A stretch of 64,000 bases of DNA from the NCBI RefSeq assembly GCF_005405485.1, contig NZ_BJED01000011.1, positions 1 to 64,000 of the forward strand, read 5' to 3'. Below the pieces are notes generated by a model. It made no database searches. It had not been told where the DNA came from and saw only the letters and a program-made list of their open reading frames with translations. Numbering within the stretch: the stretch's first letter is position 1; every line of letters starts with the position of its first letter. This DNA comes from Enterococcus hulanensis (GTDB lineage: Bacteria; Bacillota; Bacilli; Lactobacillales; Enterococcaceae). Below are positions 8,196 through 19,932 of this stretch, piece by piece. Position numbers and translations under genes: made by a program.

Positions 8196-11100
8196 TTACT
8201 TTTTCCTTCTATTAAGATATAGAGAAAGGCTCGTCAACAGAATACCGCCCATAACCAGTATGCCCGCTGCCCATTGAAATGCCCGAATTCCCATACCGCC
8301 GGTGCTTGGCAAAACGCCTGCTCTCACCTTCTTATTTGTCACCTTCAACACGATCCGATTTTCCTCTTCAGTTACCCCGCCGATTCCAACAGCATCTTCA
8401 TGAGGCGTGATCGTCACTTTCCCATCGAGCGCGATTTCAAATGTGATCGGTTCTTGGATTCGTTGATAGCCGTCCGGATTTTCGATTTCCTTCAAGCTGT
8501 AACTGCCCGGCCGCAACTTAGTGAAAGTAAACTCAGGTCCGCCTGACAGTGTTTCTTCATAATTTGGACCAGTTAATTTGAAAATCGCTCCTTCCAGCGG
8601 ATTTCCTTGTGAATCAACTTTTTTAACACGCAATAAAAAATCGTTTAGTTTATTGACAACGCTATACGGTTCAGTGCTGTCATTCACCTTAAAAACAAGT
8701 GAAGTCGCAGAATCTGCCTCCGTAACCTTCAGCTCAAAGTTCGCCATTTTTTGGAAACCCACCGGAACATACGTCTCCTCCACTGTGTAGACACCGATCG
8801 GCACCTCGCCGAAACTGACTTCTCCGGCGCTATTTGGTGTCACATCCTCCGCGAGAACTTTTCCATCGCTGCGCTTGATCTGGAATTTTGGCAGATCATC
8901 AGAAAATGGCGTTTTCCCATCTTCCATGTATTTATTAAACGAATAGCTTCCCCGCAGCAATTCATTCGTGATCTTAATTCCTTCAGCCGCGATCGTCTCC
9001 GAGTTGAAGCTGTCTTGATTAATCGTCGGCGCTTTATAACCGTTTATTCGTTCATCCTCCACTACGCGATACGTATTTTCATCGCTGCCTTTGACCGCCG
9101 AAAAAGTCGCTGCCCAATTATTACCGGGATTCAACGCTATGGATTCGACGTCCTGCCAAGCGTTGCCGTCCCATTTCTGCAAAGTCGCCGTGACCTTATC
9201 TGGTCTCAGCCCCCAGTAATCGGATTTCCCTTGATAAGTATCCGACCAGATTTTCTTGACCGGAATAACAAAATCCGTCTTCTGCAGCCGAACCGAGGGA
9301 CTGCCGAATTCGATCAAATCAGTTGTCCGTTCCGGAGTTGGTTTCAGCGTAGTTGTCTTATTGGTTTGGTACCATTTATTCGATTCGATCTCATCGGTTT
9401 TTAAGCGCACAGTATATTCCAGCTCAATCTCCTGATTGGCAGTCATGTTGAGATTTTCTACGTTGATTTGATCGGTAGATGTAGAAACGCTCGGCATATC
9501 GGCTGCCTCGATTTTCGGAGCACCGTTATCGACTTGAGTGATTTTCGGCGTTTTGCCATCCTCCTTCACGAATTCGACCATATCCCCTAACGGATCAGCG
9601 ATCTCTCCTTTATCCACCGTCCGGATAATTCGTTGATACCAAGTCTTGATATATTCCGTCAGCTCAGAGGAATTCTTGGCATGATAAAAAAAGTAATCGG
9701 ACTGCTTATCAGAGCCTTCATCGGCATTCGCTTTTCTTGTCGCCATCTTATATAACCCTTTTAGTAAATCTGATATGCTGTGGTCTTTCCCATCAGAAGT
9801 AATCCTTAATGCTAAACTATGAATCTCGATTCCTTCACTTTTCAGTTGGTAAGCTGTCGAGTTCGTCGTAGTCAAATGACTCGAAATTCTTTGCCCATTT
9901 AAATTTAATGGGGAGTTGAATATGGTTTTATTCCCCTCGGCTCCTAACGTTAAACCTGGTGAGTAATCTGGTTTGGTCCCGCTGGCAAAACTAGTGACCA
10001 AGGTCGGATCATAGAAAAGGGAATCATTTTTTTCTGCTGTCACAGGCTTCCAGCTTGAATTCGGCGCCCCATCCGTCAAAATAAACAGTAATTTGTGGCG
10101 CTCTTGTCCGGTATTCGTTTCCGGATCATTAAAAATATCTTTAGCCTCTTGCAATCCTCTTTGCGTAAAGGTAGGACCTGTAGCGTGCAACGACTCATAA
10201 GATGACTCGAGCTTGCGCCAATCGGCTGGATCGCTGGATAACTTATGATGGGTCTGCTCTCTGGTCCAATTCCATTCTCCTTCAAGCTGCTTATCGTAAC
10301 TGGCAAAGATATGCCCGCCAATGCGAATGCCGCCGGTACTGGGGTCAGCTACTTTTTCGATTTCATCGAGAATATTTCCTAACGCTTTGACACTATCTTC
10401 CTTATTACTCACCGCTCTCGTTGTCATTGAGCCAGTATTATCCAGTAAAAAGACGATATCGACACCAGGCTTATAAGTCGTATTGCCGCGAACATTCAGC
10501 TTGATCTTAAACTCATCCTCTTTATCCGTTTGCTGAGCATATTTTCGCAGCTGAATGTTTGGATCTGCCACATCCTCACCATATTTGATATAGGATTGGT
10601 CATGATTATCTGCTGCTACATTCCAGCTGGTTACATTGTCCCAACCGGTTTGATTTTCAATCCCTCCCTGATGGTTCAGCACATTGGTTTGCCCTTCCGG
10701 CTGCCAGGCAAACTCTGGGTAAGTTCCCTTCTTATCTGTTTTGTACTGCGGTACTTTATTCGTATAGATCGGACTATACATCGAACTCGCCGCCTTATTA
10801 CTAGCGGATGCTCCCGTCTGACTAATCTTCGTTTCCTTTGGGCCAATAAATTTTTCTGAACTTGCTTCGATCCCTGCAGAACTTGCTTTCGTATTCGCCT
10901 TTTCAGAAGCTGACGTTTTTCCTTGTTCAGCGGTCGCTGTTTCGAGAATATACGGTGCCGTCCGTTCTAGAATATTCTCCTCGATCGTTACTTGGTCATT
11001 ATCAGTCACTTTTTGTTGATCCATTTGGACATATAGCTGATGCTTTCCAGCAGTGCTCGCCAAATCAAGCGTTAGTTTCCCCGCTGTTTCGCCTGAAAAA

Positions 11101-11396
11101 TTCTCTTCCAGCAGCCAGCCACTTTCCTCTACCATGTGGGCCGCCTCGGAATAATCAATCACTTGATCCATCGCATCGGTAATTTTAATTTTTAAGCGCT
11201 GCCGCTCCTCGCTTTTATGTTCAAAATCCAGAACGAGCTGATTCTTTTCTTCTATATATATATAGGAAAGCTTTAAATCTCTTTCATCAATTAACTGAAT
11301 CCCTGCATCTGCGTGAACAGTCACGATCGTTAGGGCCATTTCAGCAACAATTGAAAAAAGGATAAATAGACATACCCAAAAAACTGTATTTTTCAT
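8196..11396 (-). CDS. Second vWA-domain tip adhesin, LPSTG, stand-alone
   Basis: A 1066-residue paralogue of the pilus-operon tip adhesin, alignable along its whole length. Signal peptide (about 1-30), Ser/Ala-rich linker (about 155-205), vWA domain with MIDAS DNTGS at 319-323, Cna_B-like C-terminal domains with YTVEETYVPVGF and YSLKEIENPDGY, and LPSTG at 1029-1033 plus anchor. Unlike its paralogue it has no pilin genes behind it. The chosen ATG at 11396 has GGAG nine bases upstream; an ATG five codons earlier has only a weak site. It could be an alternative tip for the same pilus or a monomeric wall protein; sequence does not decide. Confidence 0.88.
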   Translation of the reverse strand: MKNTVFWVCLFILFSIVAEMALTIVTVHADAGIQLIDERDLKLSYIYIEEKNQLVLDFEHKSEERQRLKIKITDAMDQVIDYSEAAHMVEESGWLLEENFSGETAGKLTLDLASTAGKHQLYVQMDQQKVTDNDQVTIEENILERTAPYILETATAEQGKTSASEKANTKASSAGIEASSEKFIGPKETKISQTGASASNKAASSMYSPIYTNKVPQYKTDKKGTYPEFAWQPEGQTNVLNHQGGIENQTGWDNVTSWNVAADNHDQSYIKYGEDVADPNIQLRKYAQQTDKEDEFKIKLNVRGNTTYKPGVDIVFLLDNTGSMTTRAVSNKEDSVKALGNILDEIEKVADPSTGGIRIGGHIFASYDKQLEGEWNWTREQTHHKLSSDPADWRKLESSYESLHATGPTFTQRGLQEAKDIFNDPETNTGQERHKLLFILTDGAPNSSWKPVTAEKNDSLFYDPTLVTSFASGTKPDYSPGLTLGAEGNKTIFNSPLNLNGQRISSHLTTTNSTAYQLKSEGIEIHSLALRITSDGKDHSISDLLKGLYKMATRKANADEGSDKQSDYFFYHAKNSSELTEYIKTWYQRIIRTVDKGEIADPLGDMVEFVKEDGKTPKITQVDNGAPKIEAADMPSVSTSTDQINVENLNMTANQEIELEYTVRLKTDEIESNKWYQTNKTTTLKPTPERTTDLIEFGSPSVRLQKTDFVIPVKKIWSDTYQGKSDYWGLRPDKVTATLQKWDGNAWQDVESIALNPGNNWAATFSAVKGSDENTYRVVEDERINGYKAPTINQDSFNSETIAAEGIKITNELLRGSYSFNKYMEDGKTPFSDDLPKFQIKRSDGKVLAEDVTPNSAGEVSFGEVPIGVYTVEETYVPVGFQKMANFELKVTEADSATSLVFKVNDSTEPYSVVNKLNDFLLRVKKVDSQGNPLEGAIFKLTGPNYEETLSGGPEFTFTKLRPGSYSLKEIENPDGYQRIQEPITFEIALDGKVTITPHEDAVGIGGVTEEENRIVLKVTNKKVRAGVLPSTGGMGIRAFQWAAGILVMGGILLTSLSLYLNRRKK

Positions 11397-11629
11397 TCTT
11401 TGCTTCTCCATTCACTTTTTTCTTCTTCAGAATAGCAGATATTCTTTTTTTTTACTTTTCATAAAAAAAAATGTTTAAGTTATTAAAAACCCTATATACA
11501 CTGCTGTTGAGCGTATTTTTATTTCACTTCCGTTTTATTAACTTTTTTCTTTTTTCATTATTAAAGTAAAGGGTACTCATTTTTATTAAAAAAAATAAAG
11601 AATTAGAATTATTCGTTGCTGAGAATGCA

Positions 11630-11676
11630 AATAAAAAGCGCGTGACAGCTTACAAATCCCGCTATCACGCGCTTTT
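11630..11676 (-). terminator. Distal GC-rich terminator
   Basis: AAAAGCGCGTGACAGC pairs with GCTATCACGCGCTTTT around an 11-base loop with one mismatch; T-rich on both outer sides, so it can act in either direction. It backs up the terminator next to the GH1 gene. Confidence 0.75.
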
Positions 11677-11710
11677 CTTAACATTGTTTTCTTCTATTAT
11701 AAATTTACGC

Positions 11711-11749
11711 AAAAAAAAACCGAAACTTGCAAATAAACAAGTTTCGGTT
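11711..11749 (-). terminator. Terminator of the phospho-beta-glucosidase operon
   Basis: CCGAAACTTG (11720-11729) pairs with CAAGTTTCGG (11738-11747), followed on the minus strand by at least nine T. It lies a few bases after the GH1 stop codon. Confidence 0.9.
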
Positions 11750-11754
11750 CCATA

Positions 11755-13203
<1,449 letters not shown>

Positions 13204-14595
13204 CTAAACTTTTTCTAAATCTAATTCACGAGCTACTTCATCTTGTACTTCGATGCCGTCTTTTTCTAAGCGTTCGATCGTTTCCTTGAAGTTTGGCAAG
13301 TGATCTTTGTGTGCGATAAATAATTCATCCATGATACGTTGTGCTGTTTTACCAGAACGAACCATTGGGTTGATCGTAAATGCTTGCAAAGCAGTGTTGT
13401 AATCCCCAGTAACTGCTGCTTCGATCGTTAATAATTCCATTGCTTTCATAACTTGCAGCCAGCCGCGTTCTGCTGTTGGCAATTCGCCAAAGGCTACGTT
13501 GCGAGCACCTTGTCCGCCGATATAAGCAGAAACTTCAACGACGCAGTCTGCTGGAAGATCTGGCACAGCACCATTGTTTTTAGTAGAAACAACCAATTGC
13601 GTATTTTTGTTTGCGTAGATAGAAGCAATTGATTCGCAAGCCGCATCAGAATAATAAGCGCCGCCGCGTTGTTGTAGTTGCTCAGGTTTGTAATCCAATT
13701 TCGGATCTTTGTATAATTCAAACAACTCTTGTTCAGTTTTCTTCACTTGTTGAGCACGCGTTCCAATTGTTTTGTATTCTTCCAAAGCGTGTGCTAGGGT
13801 TTCTTCTTCTTGGTAATAGTAATGGTGATACCCGCAAGGAATCATTTGCATTTGTTCCAAAATCTCTCTTGGGAATGGAATATCATGGATATTTTTCGGC
13901 ATTCCAGTTTCGTCGCCTTCGTACATTTTATTGATAATATCCATCGTTACGTCTTTACCATGGTCATCAGCCACTTTATGCCAATGGAAGTGATTCAAGC
14001 CAGCAAATTTGTAAATCAATTCATCAGGCTGCTTGCCTAACATTTCAGGTTCCACCATCGTTGCCATTACTGGTACATTACACAAGCCGATGACTTTGTC
14101 CCATTTACCATAACGAACAACTGCTTCAGTCACCATACCGCTTGGGTTTGCGAAGTTGATCAGCCAAGCATCTGGACATAAACGTTTCATATCTTCAACG
14201 ATTTCTAAAATGATCGGAACAGTCCGGAACGCTTTGAACATACCGCCAGCGCCATTTGTTTCCTGACCTAACATCCCGTAATAAGCTGGAATACGTTCAT
14301 CTTTGATCCGCGCTTCTAACAACCCTACACGGAACTGAGTTGTAACAAAGTCTGCATCCTTCAAGGCTTCTTCACGGTCTAAAGTCATATGGATTTTTAC
14401 ATCATAAGGAGAAGCATCCCACATCCGTTGAGCCATAGCTCCAACGATTTCTAATTTTTCACGACCTGCTTCAATATCGACTAACCAGATCTCGCGAACT
14501 GGCAATTCATCATAACGTTTGATAAAACCTTCCATTAATTCTGGTGTGTAACTACTTCCTCCACCAATCGTAGCGATTTTTACTCCTGCTGACAT
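13204..14595 (-). CDS. 6-phospho-beta-glucosidase, GH4 (LicH/CelF-like)
   Basis: A 463-residue NAD- and metal-dependent glycosidase of family GH4, which uses a redox-elimination mechanism unlike GH1. Seen: dinucleotide-binding GGGSSYTPE at about 11-19, TTQFRVG, QETNGAGG, metal-ligand region GLCNVP and GLNHFHW. First gene of the operon with the GH1 enzyme, giving two mechanistically different phospho-glucosidases in one transcript. Ribosome site AGAAGGAG precedes ATG. Its promoter overlaps a TGTAAAC/GTTTACA inverted repeat, so the divergent RpiR-family protein is the likely regulator. Confidence 0.92.
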   Translation of the reverse strand: MSAGVKIATIGGGSSYTPELMEGFIKRYDELPVREIWLVDIEAGREKLEIVGAMAQRMWDASPYDVKIHMTLDREEALKDADFVTTQFRVGLLEARIKDERIPAYYGMLGQETNGAGGMFKAFRTVPIILEIVEDMKRLCPDAWLINFANPSGMVTEAVVRYGKWDKVIGLCNVPVMATMVEPEMLGKQPDELIYKFAGLNHFHWHKVADDHGKDVTMDIINKMYEGDETGMPKNIHDIPFPREILEQMQMIPCGYHHYYYQEEETLAHALEEYKTIGTRAQQVKKTEQELFELYKDPKLDYKPEQLQQRGGAYYSDAACESIASIYANKNTQLVVSTKNNGAVPDLPADCVVEVSAYIGGQGARNVAFGELPTAERGWLQVMKAMELLTIEAAVTGDYNTALQAFTINPMVRSGKTAQRIMDELFIAHKDHLPNFKETIERLEKDGIEVQDEVARELDLEKV

Positions 14596-14629
14596 TCGAT
14601 CGACTCCTTCTATTTTTATTTACAATCTA

Positions 14630-14658
14630 ATTATCAGTGATGTAAACTTTTTATTCAA
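14630..14658 (-). promoter_or_regulatory. Promoter of the GH4-GH1 operon
   Basis: On the minus strand TTGAAT (14653-14658) and GATAAT (14630-14635) are separated by exactly 17 bases, 35 bases before the GH4 start. A GTTTACA operator arm (14641-14647) lies within the spacer, the right place for repressor binding. Confidence 0.65.
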
Positions 14659-14668
14659 TCCGTTTACA
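14641..14668. promoter_or_regulatory. Inverted-repeat operator 1 (TGTAAAC-N14-GTTTACA)
   Basis: Perfect 7-base arms at 14641-14647 and 14662-14668. It overlaps the GH4-GH1 promoter. Together with a second such repeat at 14769-14798 it suggests binding by the RpiR-family regulator encoded next door; the link is inferred. Confidence 0.6.
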
Positions 14669-14700
14669 AATTATTCCACCTCTATTTACAAAAAGAGGAT

Positions 14701-14714
14701 TGAAAACGATTTAT
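14701..14714. promoter_or_regulatory. cre-like box between GH4 and rpiR
   Basis: TGAAAACGATTTAT matches 12 of 14 positions of the CcpA consensus TGWAANCGNTNWCA. Its position between divergent promoters fits catabolite control, but two mismatches leave it tentative. Confidence 0.4.
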
Positions 14715-14768
14715 TTTGTAAATTCAGGTGGATTTTTTTCGCAAAGTCTCTAAAATAAGCATACAGAT

Positions 14769-14798
14769 GTTTACAAATAATCTATAATGAATGTAAAC
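14769..14798. promoter_or_regulatory. Inverted-repeat operator 2 (GTTTACA-N16-TGTAAAC)
   Basis: Perfect arms at 14769-14775 and 14792-14798 enclose a TATAAT (14783-14788) that is the probable -10 of the rpiR-type gene, whose ATG is 16 bases beyond the second arm. Suggests autoregulation. Confidence 0.6.
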
Positions 14799-14814
14799 AT
14801 AAGGAGGGCTCGCC

Positions 14815-15732
14815 ATGCTATTATCGGAAAAAATGAAACAAACAGATTTTTCCAACGCAGAAAGTGCTTTGGTAGAATTTATTTTAGCTAAAGGAACCGC
14901 AATTGAACCCCTGACGATTAAGGAAATTGCCGAAGCCAACTACGTTCATCCTTCTACCTTGATCCGTGTAGCAAAAAAATTAGGCTACAAGGGCTGGCTT
15001 GAGCTGCGGACAGAATTTTTAGCTGAACAAACCTATCTGCAAACCTACTTTGAGGATGTCGATGCCAATTTCCCATTCCAAAGCAACGATGGATTAATGA
15101 CGATCGCCAATAAAATGGCTTCCTTAGAACGATCCACGATCGATGACACCTTGAGCTTGCTCAATCACGACGATCTGCAAAAAGCCAAGCAGCTTTTATT
15201 GAACGCGAAACAAATCAAAATCTTCGGCAGCAACGCCAATTTACTGATTTCGCAAGATTTCGCCTTGAAAATGCGCCGCATCAAAAAAAATGTCGTCACT
15301 AGCCAAACAATGGGCGAAGATGCTTATGAGGCCTTCAATAGTCAAGAAGACACCTGCGCCATCTTAATTTCTTATACCGGTGAAAATGGTTTTATCATGC
15401 AGATCGCAAAAATCCTGCAAAAGCAGAACATTCCGATCATCGCTTTAACCAGCATTGGTGAAAATTCATTAGCGTCGGTCAGCCAAGCCGTCTTACGCAT
15501 GACAACACGTGAACGGCTGTATTCCAAGATCGCCAATTTCACGATCAATTCCTCTATCTGCTATTTGCTGGATGTCTTATACAGCTGCGTCTTCGCAGAG
15601 GATTATCAAAAAAATCTCAATCACCTGATCGCTATCAGCGAGTTGGTTGATAATCGAAAAACCAGTTCAGCCATCATGGCCGAATCACCAGAGTCAATGA
15701 TCCACTTTACTGAGTCATTTCGACCAAATTAA
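14815..15732 (+). CDS. RpiR/MurR-family regulator
   Basis: A 305-residue regulator with an N-terminal RpiR helix-turn-helix (about 1-75; TIKEIAEANYVHPSTLIRVAKK) and a C-terminal SIS sugar-phosphate-binding domain (about 125-260; IKIFGSNANLLI, AILISYTGENG). It reads divergently from the GH4-GH1 operon and converges on bglP. Ribosome site AAGGAGGG lies before ATG. RpiR proteins typically sense phosphosugars, so a phospho-beta-glucoside ligand is a reasonable inference. Confidence 0.88.
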   Translation: MLLSEKMKQTDFSNAESALVEFILAKGTAIEPLTIKEIAEANYVHPSTLIRVAKKLGYKGWLELRTEFLAEQTYLQTYFEDVDANFPFQSNDGLMTIANKMASLERSTIDDTLSLLNHDDLQKAKQLLLNAKQIKIFGSNANLLISQDFALKMRRIKKNVVTSQTMGEDAYEAFNSQEDTCAILISYTGENGFIMQIAKILQKQNIPIIALTSIGENSLASVSQAVLRMTTRERLYSKIANFTINSSICYLLDVLYSCVFAEDYQKNLNHLIAISELVDNRKTSSAIMAESPESMIHFTESFRPN

Positions 15733-15763
15733 AGTTCGGGGCGTTTGCCCCGAACTCTTTTTT
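15733..15763. terminator. Shared terminator between rpiR gene and bglP
   Basis: AGTTCGGGGC (15733-15742), GTTT loop, GCCCCGAACT (15747-15756), then TCTTTTTT. It begins at the base after the rpiR-type stop codon and lies 12 bases from the convergent bglP stop. Confidence 0.9.
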
Positions 15764-15774
15764 GCTTCAATAAA

Positions 15775-17721
<1,947 letters not shown>

Positions 17722-17772
17722 TTACTAAACAACAACCCGGGATTTATGTGTAAAGCAGACGGCGTCTAAATT

Positions 17773-18615
17773 CTATTGGCTTACTTTTTGTACTAATCGT
17801 GCGATATGAATCGTTAAATATAATTTCTCGTCATTTGACATTTCATAGTGATATTTTTTACTAATAAAATCAGCAATTCGTTCTACACATTGATAGGCGT
17901 TTTGATATTTCTTTTGAATAATCAAAAGCAGTTCGTCATCTGTTTCATCAGTCAGTTGCCGATGGCTCATAATCCGAGAAGCAAAGAAACGTAAATGCGT
18001 CGTAAAACGATAGAAGTAGACAGATTCCTCATCCAGTTGAACTTTAAAATAATAGCTGGTAATTTGAATGATCTCCTGCATCAATTCCGCCATCAAATAG
18101 GCGTCTTCATTATCACTTTCCGTTTGCGCATTCACTAGATGCAAAGCGATATTTCCCGCTTCGTCTTCTCCTAGATCAATTCCAAACTGTTCTTTAATCT
18201 TTTTTACCGCGCTCACGCCAACTGAAAATTCATCTGGAAACAAACGCTTAACATCCCACAATAATAAATTCCGAACCCGAACGCCTTCTTTCACTCGTTG
18301 GATCGCGGCGTATAAGTGATCAGTGATCGATATATATAGCGAGTCATTCAACGGATTTTTCAATGTAACCTTCGCTTCATCAATGATGTCATTGGCGATT
18401 TCTACATAGGTAATCGGAACATCTACTAACAATTCTTGAAACTTATGGAACAAATCACTATTCGCAAGGTGATAGGTTTTGTCGATCGCCTCCTCGGCTA
18501 TCTCGTCCCCTATTTTTTTCTGAAAGGCTAGACCACGCCCCATCGCGACGATCTCGTTATTTTTTTGATCGGTCGTGATGACTACATTGTTATTCAAAAT
18601 CTTCTGAATCTGCAT
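17773..18615 (-). CDS. licT: BglG/LicT-family transcriptional antiterminator
   Basis: A 280-residue RNA-binding antiterminator. N-terminal CAT domain begins MQIQKILNNNVVIT, the typical BglG/LicT start, followed by PRD1 and PRD2 with regulatory histidines (for example DHLYAAI and NIALHLVNAQ; TIHIARL). I use the ATG at 18615, which has GGAGGA seven bases upstream and matches the family start; an upstream extension of 16 codons lacks support. The leader contains a RAT/terminator pair, so it should autoregulate licT-bglP according to substrate and EII phosphorylation state. Confidence 0.93.
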   Translation of the reverse strand: MQIQKILNNNVVITTDQKNNEIVAMGRGLAFQKKIGDEIAEEAIDKTYHLANSDLFHKFQELLVDVPITYVEIANDIIDEAKVTLKNPLNDSLYISITDHLYAAIQRVKEGVRVRNLLLWDVKRLFPDEFSVGVSAVKKIKEQFGIDLGEDEAGNIALHLVNAQTESDNEDAYLMAELMQEIIQITSYYFKVQLDEESVYFYRFTTHLRFFASRIMSHRQLTDETDDELLLIIQKKYQNAYQCVERIADFISKKYHYEMSNDEKLYLTIHIARLVQKVSQ

Positions 18616-18758
18616 CCAATGCTCCTCCGTTCTGTGACATTCGCTACTAAAAATCATTTCCACTGACTTCGTTCACTTAAAATGATAGATATCTTTGTAA
18701 TCGTTGTCAAACCCAAGATTGTTCTTTTTTATAAAGTCACCTCCTGTTTTAGAGCAAC

Positions 18759-18808
18759 AAAAAAACCCAATGAGGGCACGACAAATAAATCGTACACATC
18801 ATCAGGTT
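18759..18808 (-). terminator. LicT-controlled terminator
   Basis: On the minus strand AACCTGATGA with GTGTACGA pairs with TCGTGCCC and TCATTGGGTT, followed by seven T. Its 5' arm shares the AAACC end of the RAT element, so forming one structure excludes the other. Confidence 0.8.
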
Positions 18809-18835
18809 TAGCTTGTATTTAAACAATCACTATCC
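18805..18835 (-). promoter_or_regulatory. RAT antiterminator element for LicT
   Basis: A 31-base imperfect palindrome, beginning GGATAGTGATTG and ending CAAGCTAAACC on the minus strand, resembles BglG/SacY/LicT ribonucleic antiterminators (GGATTGTTACTG...GCAAAACC). It overlaps the 5' arm of the terminator and lies in the licT leader. It is two bases longer than typical 29-base RATs. Confidence 0.75.
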
Positions 18836-18862
18836 ATCACTTGGTCTATTTAATTCAAAGTT

Positions 18863-18891
18863 AGCTTAACAAATGCAGAAAGCGCTGTCAA
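18863..18891 (-). promoter_or_regulatory. licT-bglP promoter
   Basis: TTGACA (18886-18891) and TAAGCT (18863-18868) with a 17-base spacer. The predicted start is about 25 bases before the RAT. Confidence 0.7.
18877..18890. promoter_or_regulatory. cre box over the licT -35
   Basis: AGAAAGCGCTGTCA matches 13 of 14 positions of the CcpA consensus TGWAANCGNTNWCA and overlaps the -35 hexamer and spacer of the licT promoter, the classical position for catabolite repression. Confidence 0.75.
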
Positions 18892-18998
18892 CAGGTTTTA
18901 CAAAAAATATTTTTATCCTCCCCTTTCTTGTAAATCAAAATCCGCTCACTTACTATGGTTAGTTTCGCGAAAAAAGCGATGAAATGAACAGATTTTTA

Positions 18999-19031
18999 CA
19001 AAAAAAAGGGCTAGTCACAGAAATGACTAGC
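18999..19031 (-). terminator. Orphan terminator-like hairpin
   Basis: GCTAGTCA (19010-19017) pairs with TGACTAGC (19024-19031); on the minus strand it is followed by CC and a run of about eight T. No minus-strand gene lies upstream of it, so what it terminates is unclear. It may block transcription from the plus-strand gene region toward licT. Confidence 0.6.
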
Positions 19032-19053
19032 GAAATGAAAAAAAACATGTTGT

Positions 19054-19062
19054 TGGTATAAT
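19054..19062 (+). promoter_or_regulatory. Extended -10 promoter for the PfpI-like gene
   Basis: TGGTATAAT (19054-19062) is an extended -10 with no good -35. Transcription would start near 19069, giving a leader of about 110 bases. Confidence 0.5.
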
Positions 19063-19181
19063 TAAAGTAACGCACGAACCTTAAGTGAAGCTTAAGAAGA
19101 AAAATAGCAAACAGATTAATTGAACTATTCACGATTCTCCTTTAGTGTTAAATATAAGAAAAAGGAAAGGAAGAAATTTCA

Positions 19182-19694
19182 ATGACCAAAAAAATTGCAG
19201 TACTTGTTACAGATTTAGTTGAGGATGTTGAACTGTCCTCTCCAAAAGAAGCACTAGAAAATGATGGAAACGAAGTAACCTTGATCAGCTTTGAAGCCAA
19301 TCAAGAAATTACTGGCAAACAAGGAAACAAATTTACCAGTGATAAAGGAATCGATGAAGTAAAACCTGAAGAATTCGATGCCTTATTGATCCCTGGTGGA
19401 TTCTCACCCGATCAATTACGGAGTGATTCACGCTTTGTCGCTTTTGTAACCTATTTCCTAGACAAAAATGAACCATTATTCGCTATTTGCCATGGACCAC
19501 AATTATTTATCCAAACAGGTCTTACTAAAGGCCGCACGATGACTGCCTATACAACCGTCCGCCCTGATGTCGGTTATGCAGGTGCGATCGTCAAAAATGA
19601 ACCCGTTGTGGTGGATAACAAATTAGTTACCAGTCGTACACCGGATGACCTGCCTGATTTTAATAAAAAAATTGTAGAAATCCTGCACGCATAA
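19182..19694 (+). CDS. DJ-1/PfpI-family protein (YhbO/YraA-like)
   Basis: A 170-residue cytoplasmic protein of the DJ-1/PfpI class I glutamine-amidotransferase-like fold. The nucleophile is Cys103 followed by His104 in FAICHGPQLF, with the nucleophile-elbow glycine; LLIPGGFSPD is the other hallmark. Family members are described as stress-induced deglycases or chaperone-like proteases; substrate is not predictable. Ribosome site AAAGGAAAGGAAG precedes ATG. Monocistronic with its own terminator. Confidence 0.88.
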   Translation: MTKKIAVLVTDLVEDVELSSPKEALENDGNEVTLISFEANQEITGKQGNKFTSDKGIDEVKPEEFDALLIPGGFSPDQLRSDSRFVAFVTYFLDKNEPLFAICHGPQLFIQTGLTKGRTMTAYTTVRPDVGYAGAIVKNEPVVVDNKLVTSRTPDDLPDFNKKIVEILHA

Positions 19695-19697
19695 ATC

Positions 19698-19726
19698 AAA
19701 AAGGACTAGAATTCTAGTCCTTTTTT
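19698..19726. terminator. Terminator of the PfpI-like gene
   Basis: AAAAAGGACTAGAA/TTCTAGTCCTTTTTT, a perfect inverted repeat starting four bases after the stop codon. Symmetric, so it also serves the convergent small-gene operon. Confidence 0.9.
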
Positions 19727-19765
19727 GTTTGAATCAATTATCAACAAATGCTTAAAAAATTCTGC

Positions 19766-19915
19766 TTATTTTACGAAACCTACTGCCACACTGTTCAAGC
19801 CGTTCGAACTTACAAAAGCATTAATGACCGTTCCATTTTGCGGAAGGTATCCATCCTTTTCCTTGTTCTTATTGAACTCCTTGATCGTAAAAATGATAAT
19901 CTGTTTAAACGTCAT
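19766..19915 (-). CDS. Unrecognised 49-residue protein
   Basis: A short gene not resembling any family I know. It starts MTFKQIIIFTIKEF and ends SVAVGFVK; a hydrophobic N-terminus, a charged NKNKEKDG segment and a Gly/Val-containing C-terminus. Support for reality: ATG at 19915 has AAAGGAG eight bases upstream, it begins 17 bases after the stop of the 61-residue membrane-protein gene, and a strong terminator follows within 40 bases. Small size and pairing with a membrane protein leave open a peptide/partner pair, but no leader or modification genes are nearby. Confidence 0.55.
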   Translation of the reverse strand: MTFKQIIIFTIKEFNKNKEKDGYLPQNGTVINAFVSSNGLNSVAVGFVK

Positions 19916-19932
19916 AAAATCGCTCCTTTCAT

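Larger units (their letters stand above)
11397..11754. other. Intergenic region with two tandem terminators
   Basis: About 360 bases between the second adhesin and the GH1 gene. The part nearest the adhesin (11412-11630) is AT-rich and should carry its promoter. Two hairpins follow, at 11630-11676 and 11711-11749. No ORF is credible. Confidence 0.6.
18616..19181. other. Regulatory region between licT and pfpI-like gene
   Basis: About 565 bases with no convincing gene. It contains the licT RAT/terminator switch (18759-18835), the licT promoter and cre (18863-18891), a palindrome TTTCGCGAAA at 18963-18972, a minus-strand terminator-like hairpin (18999-19031) and an extended -10 promoter for the downstream plus-strand gene. 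Confidence 0.7.

Noticed and set aside
18955-19142. Minus-strand GTG ORF of about 59 codons with AAAGGAG upstream
   Set aside because: Spacing to GTG is only four bases, a strong terminator hairpin lies within the frame, and composition is Phe/Leu-rich from AT-rich DNA.
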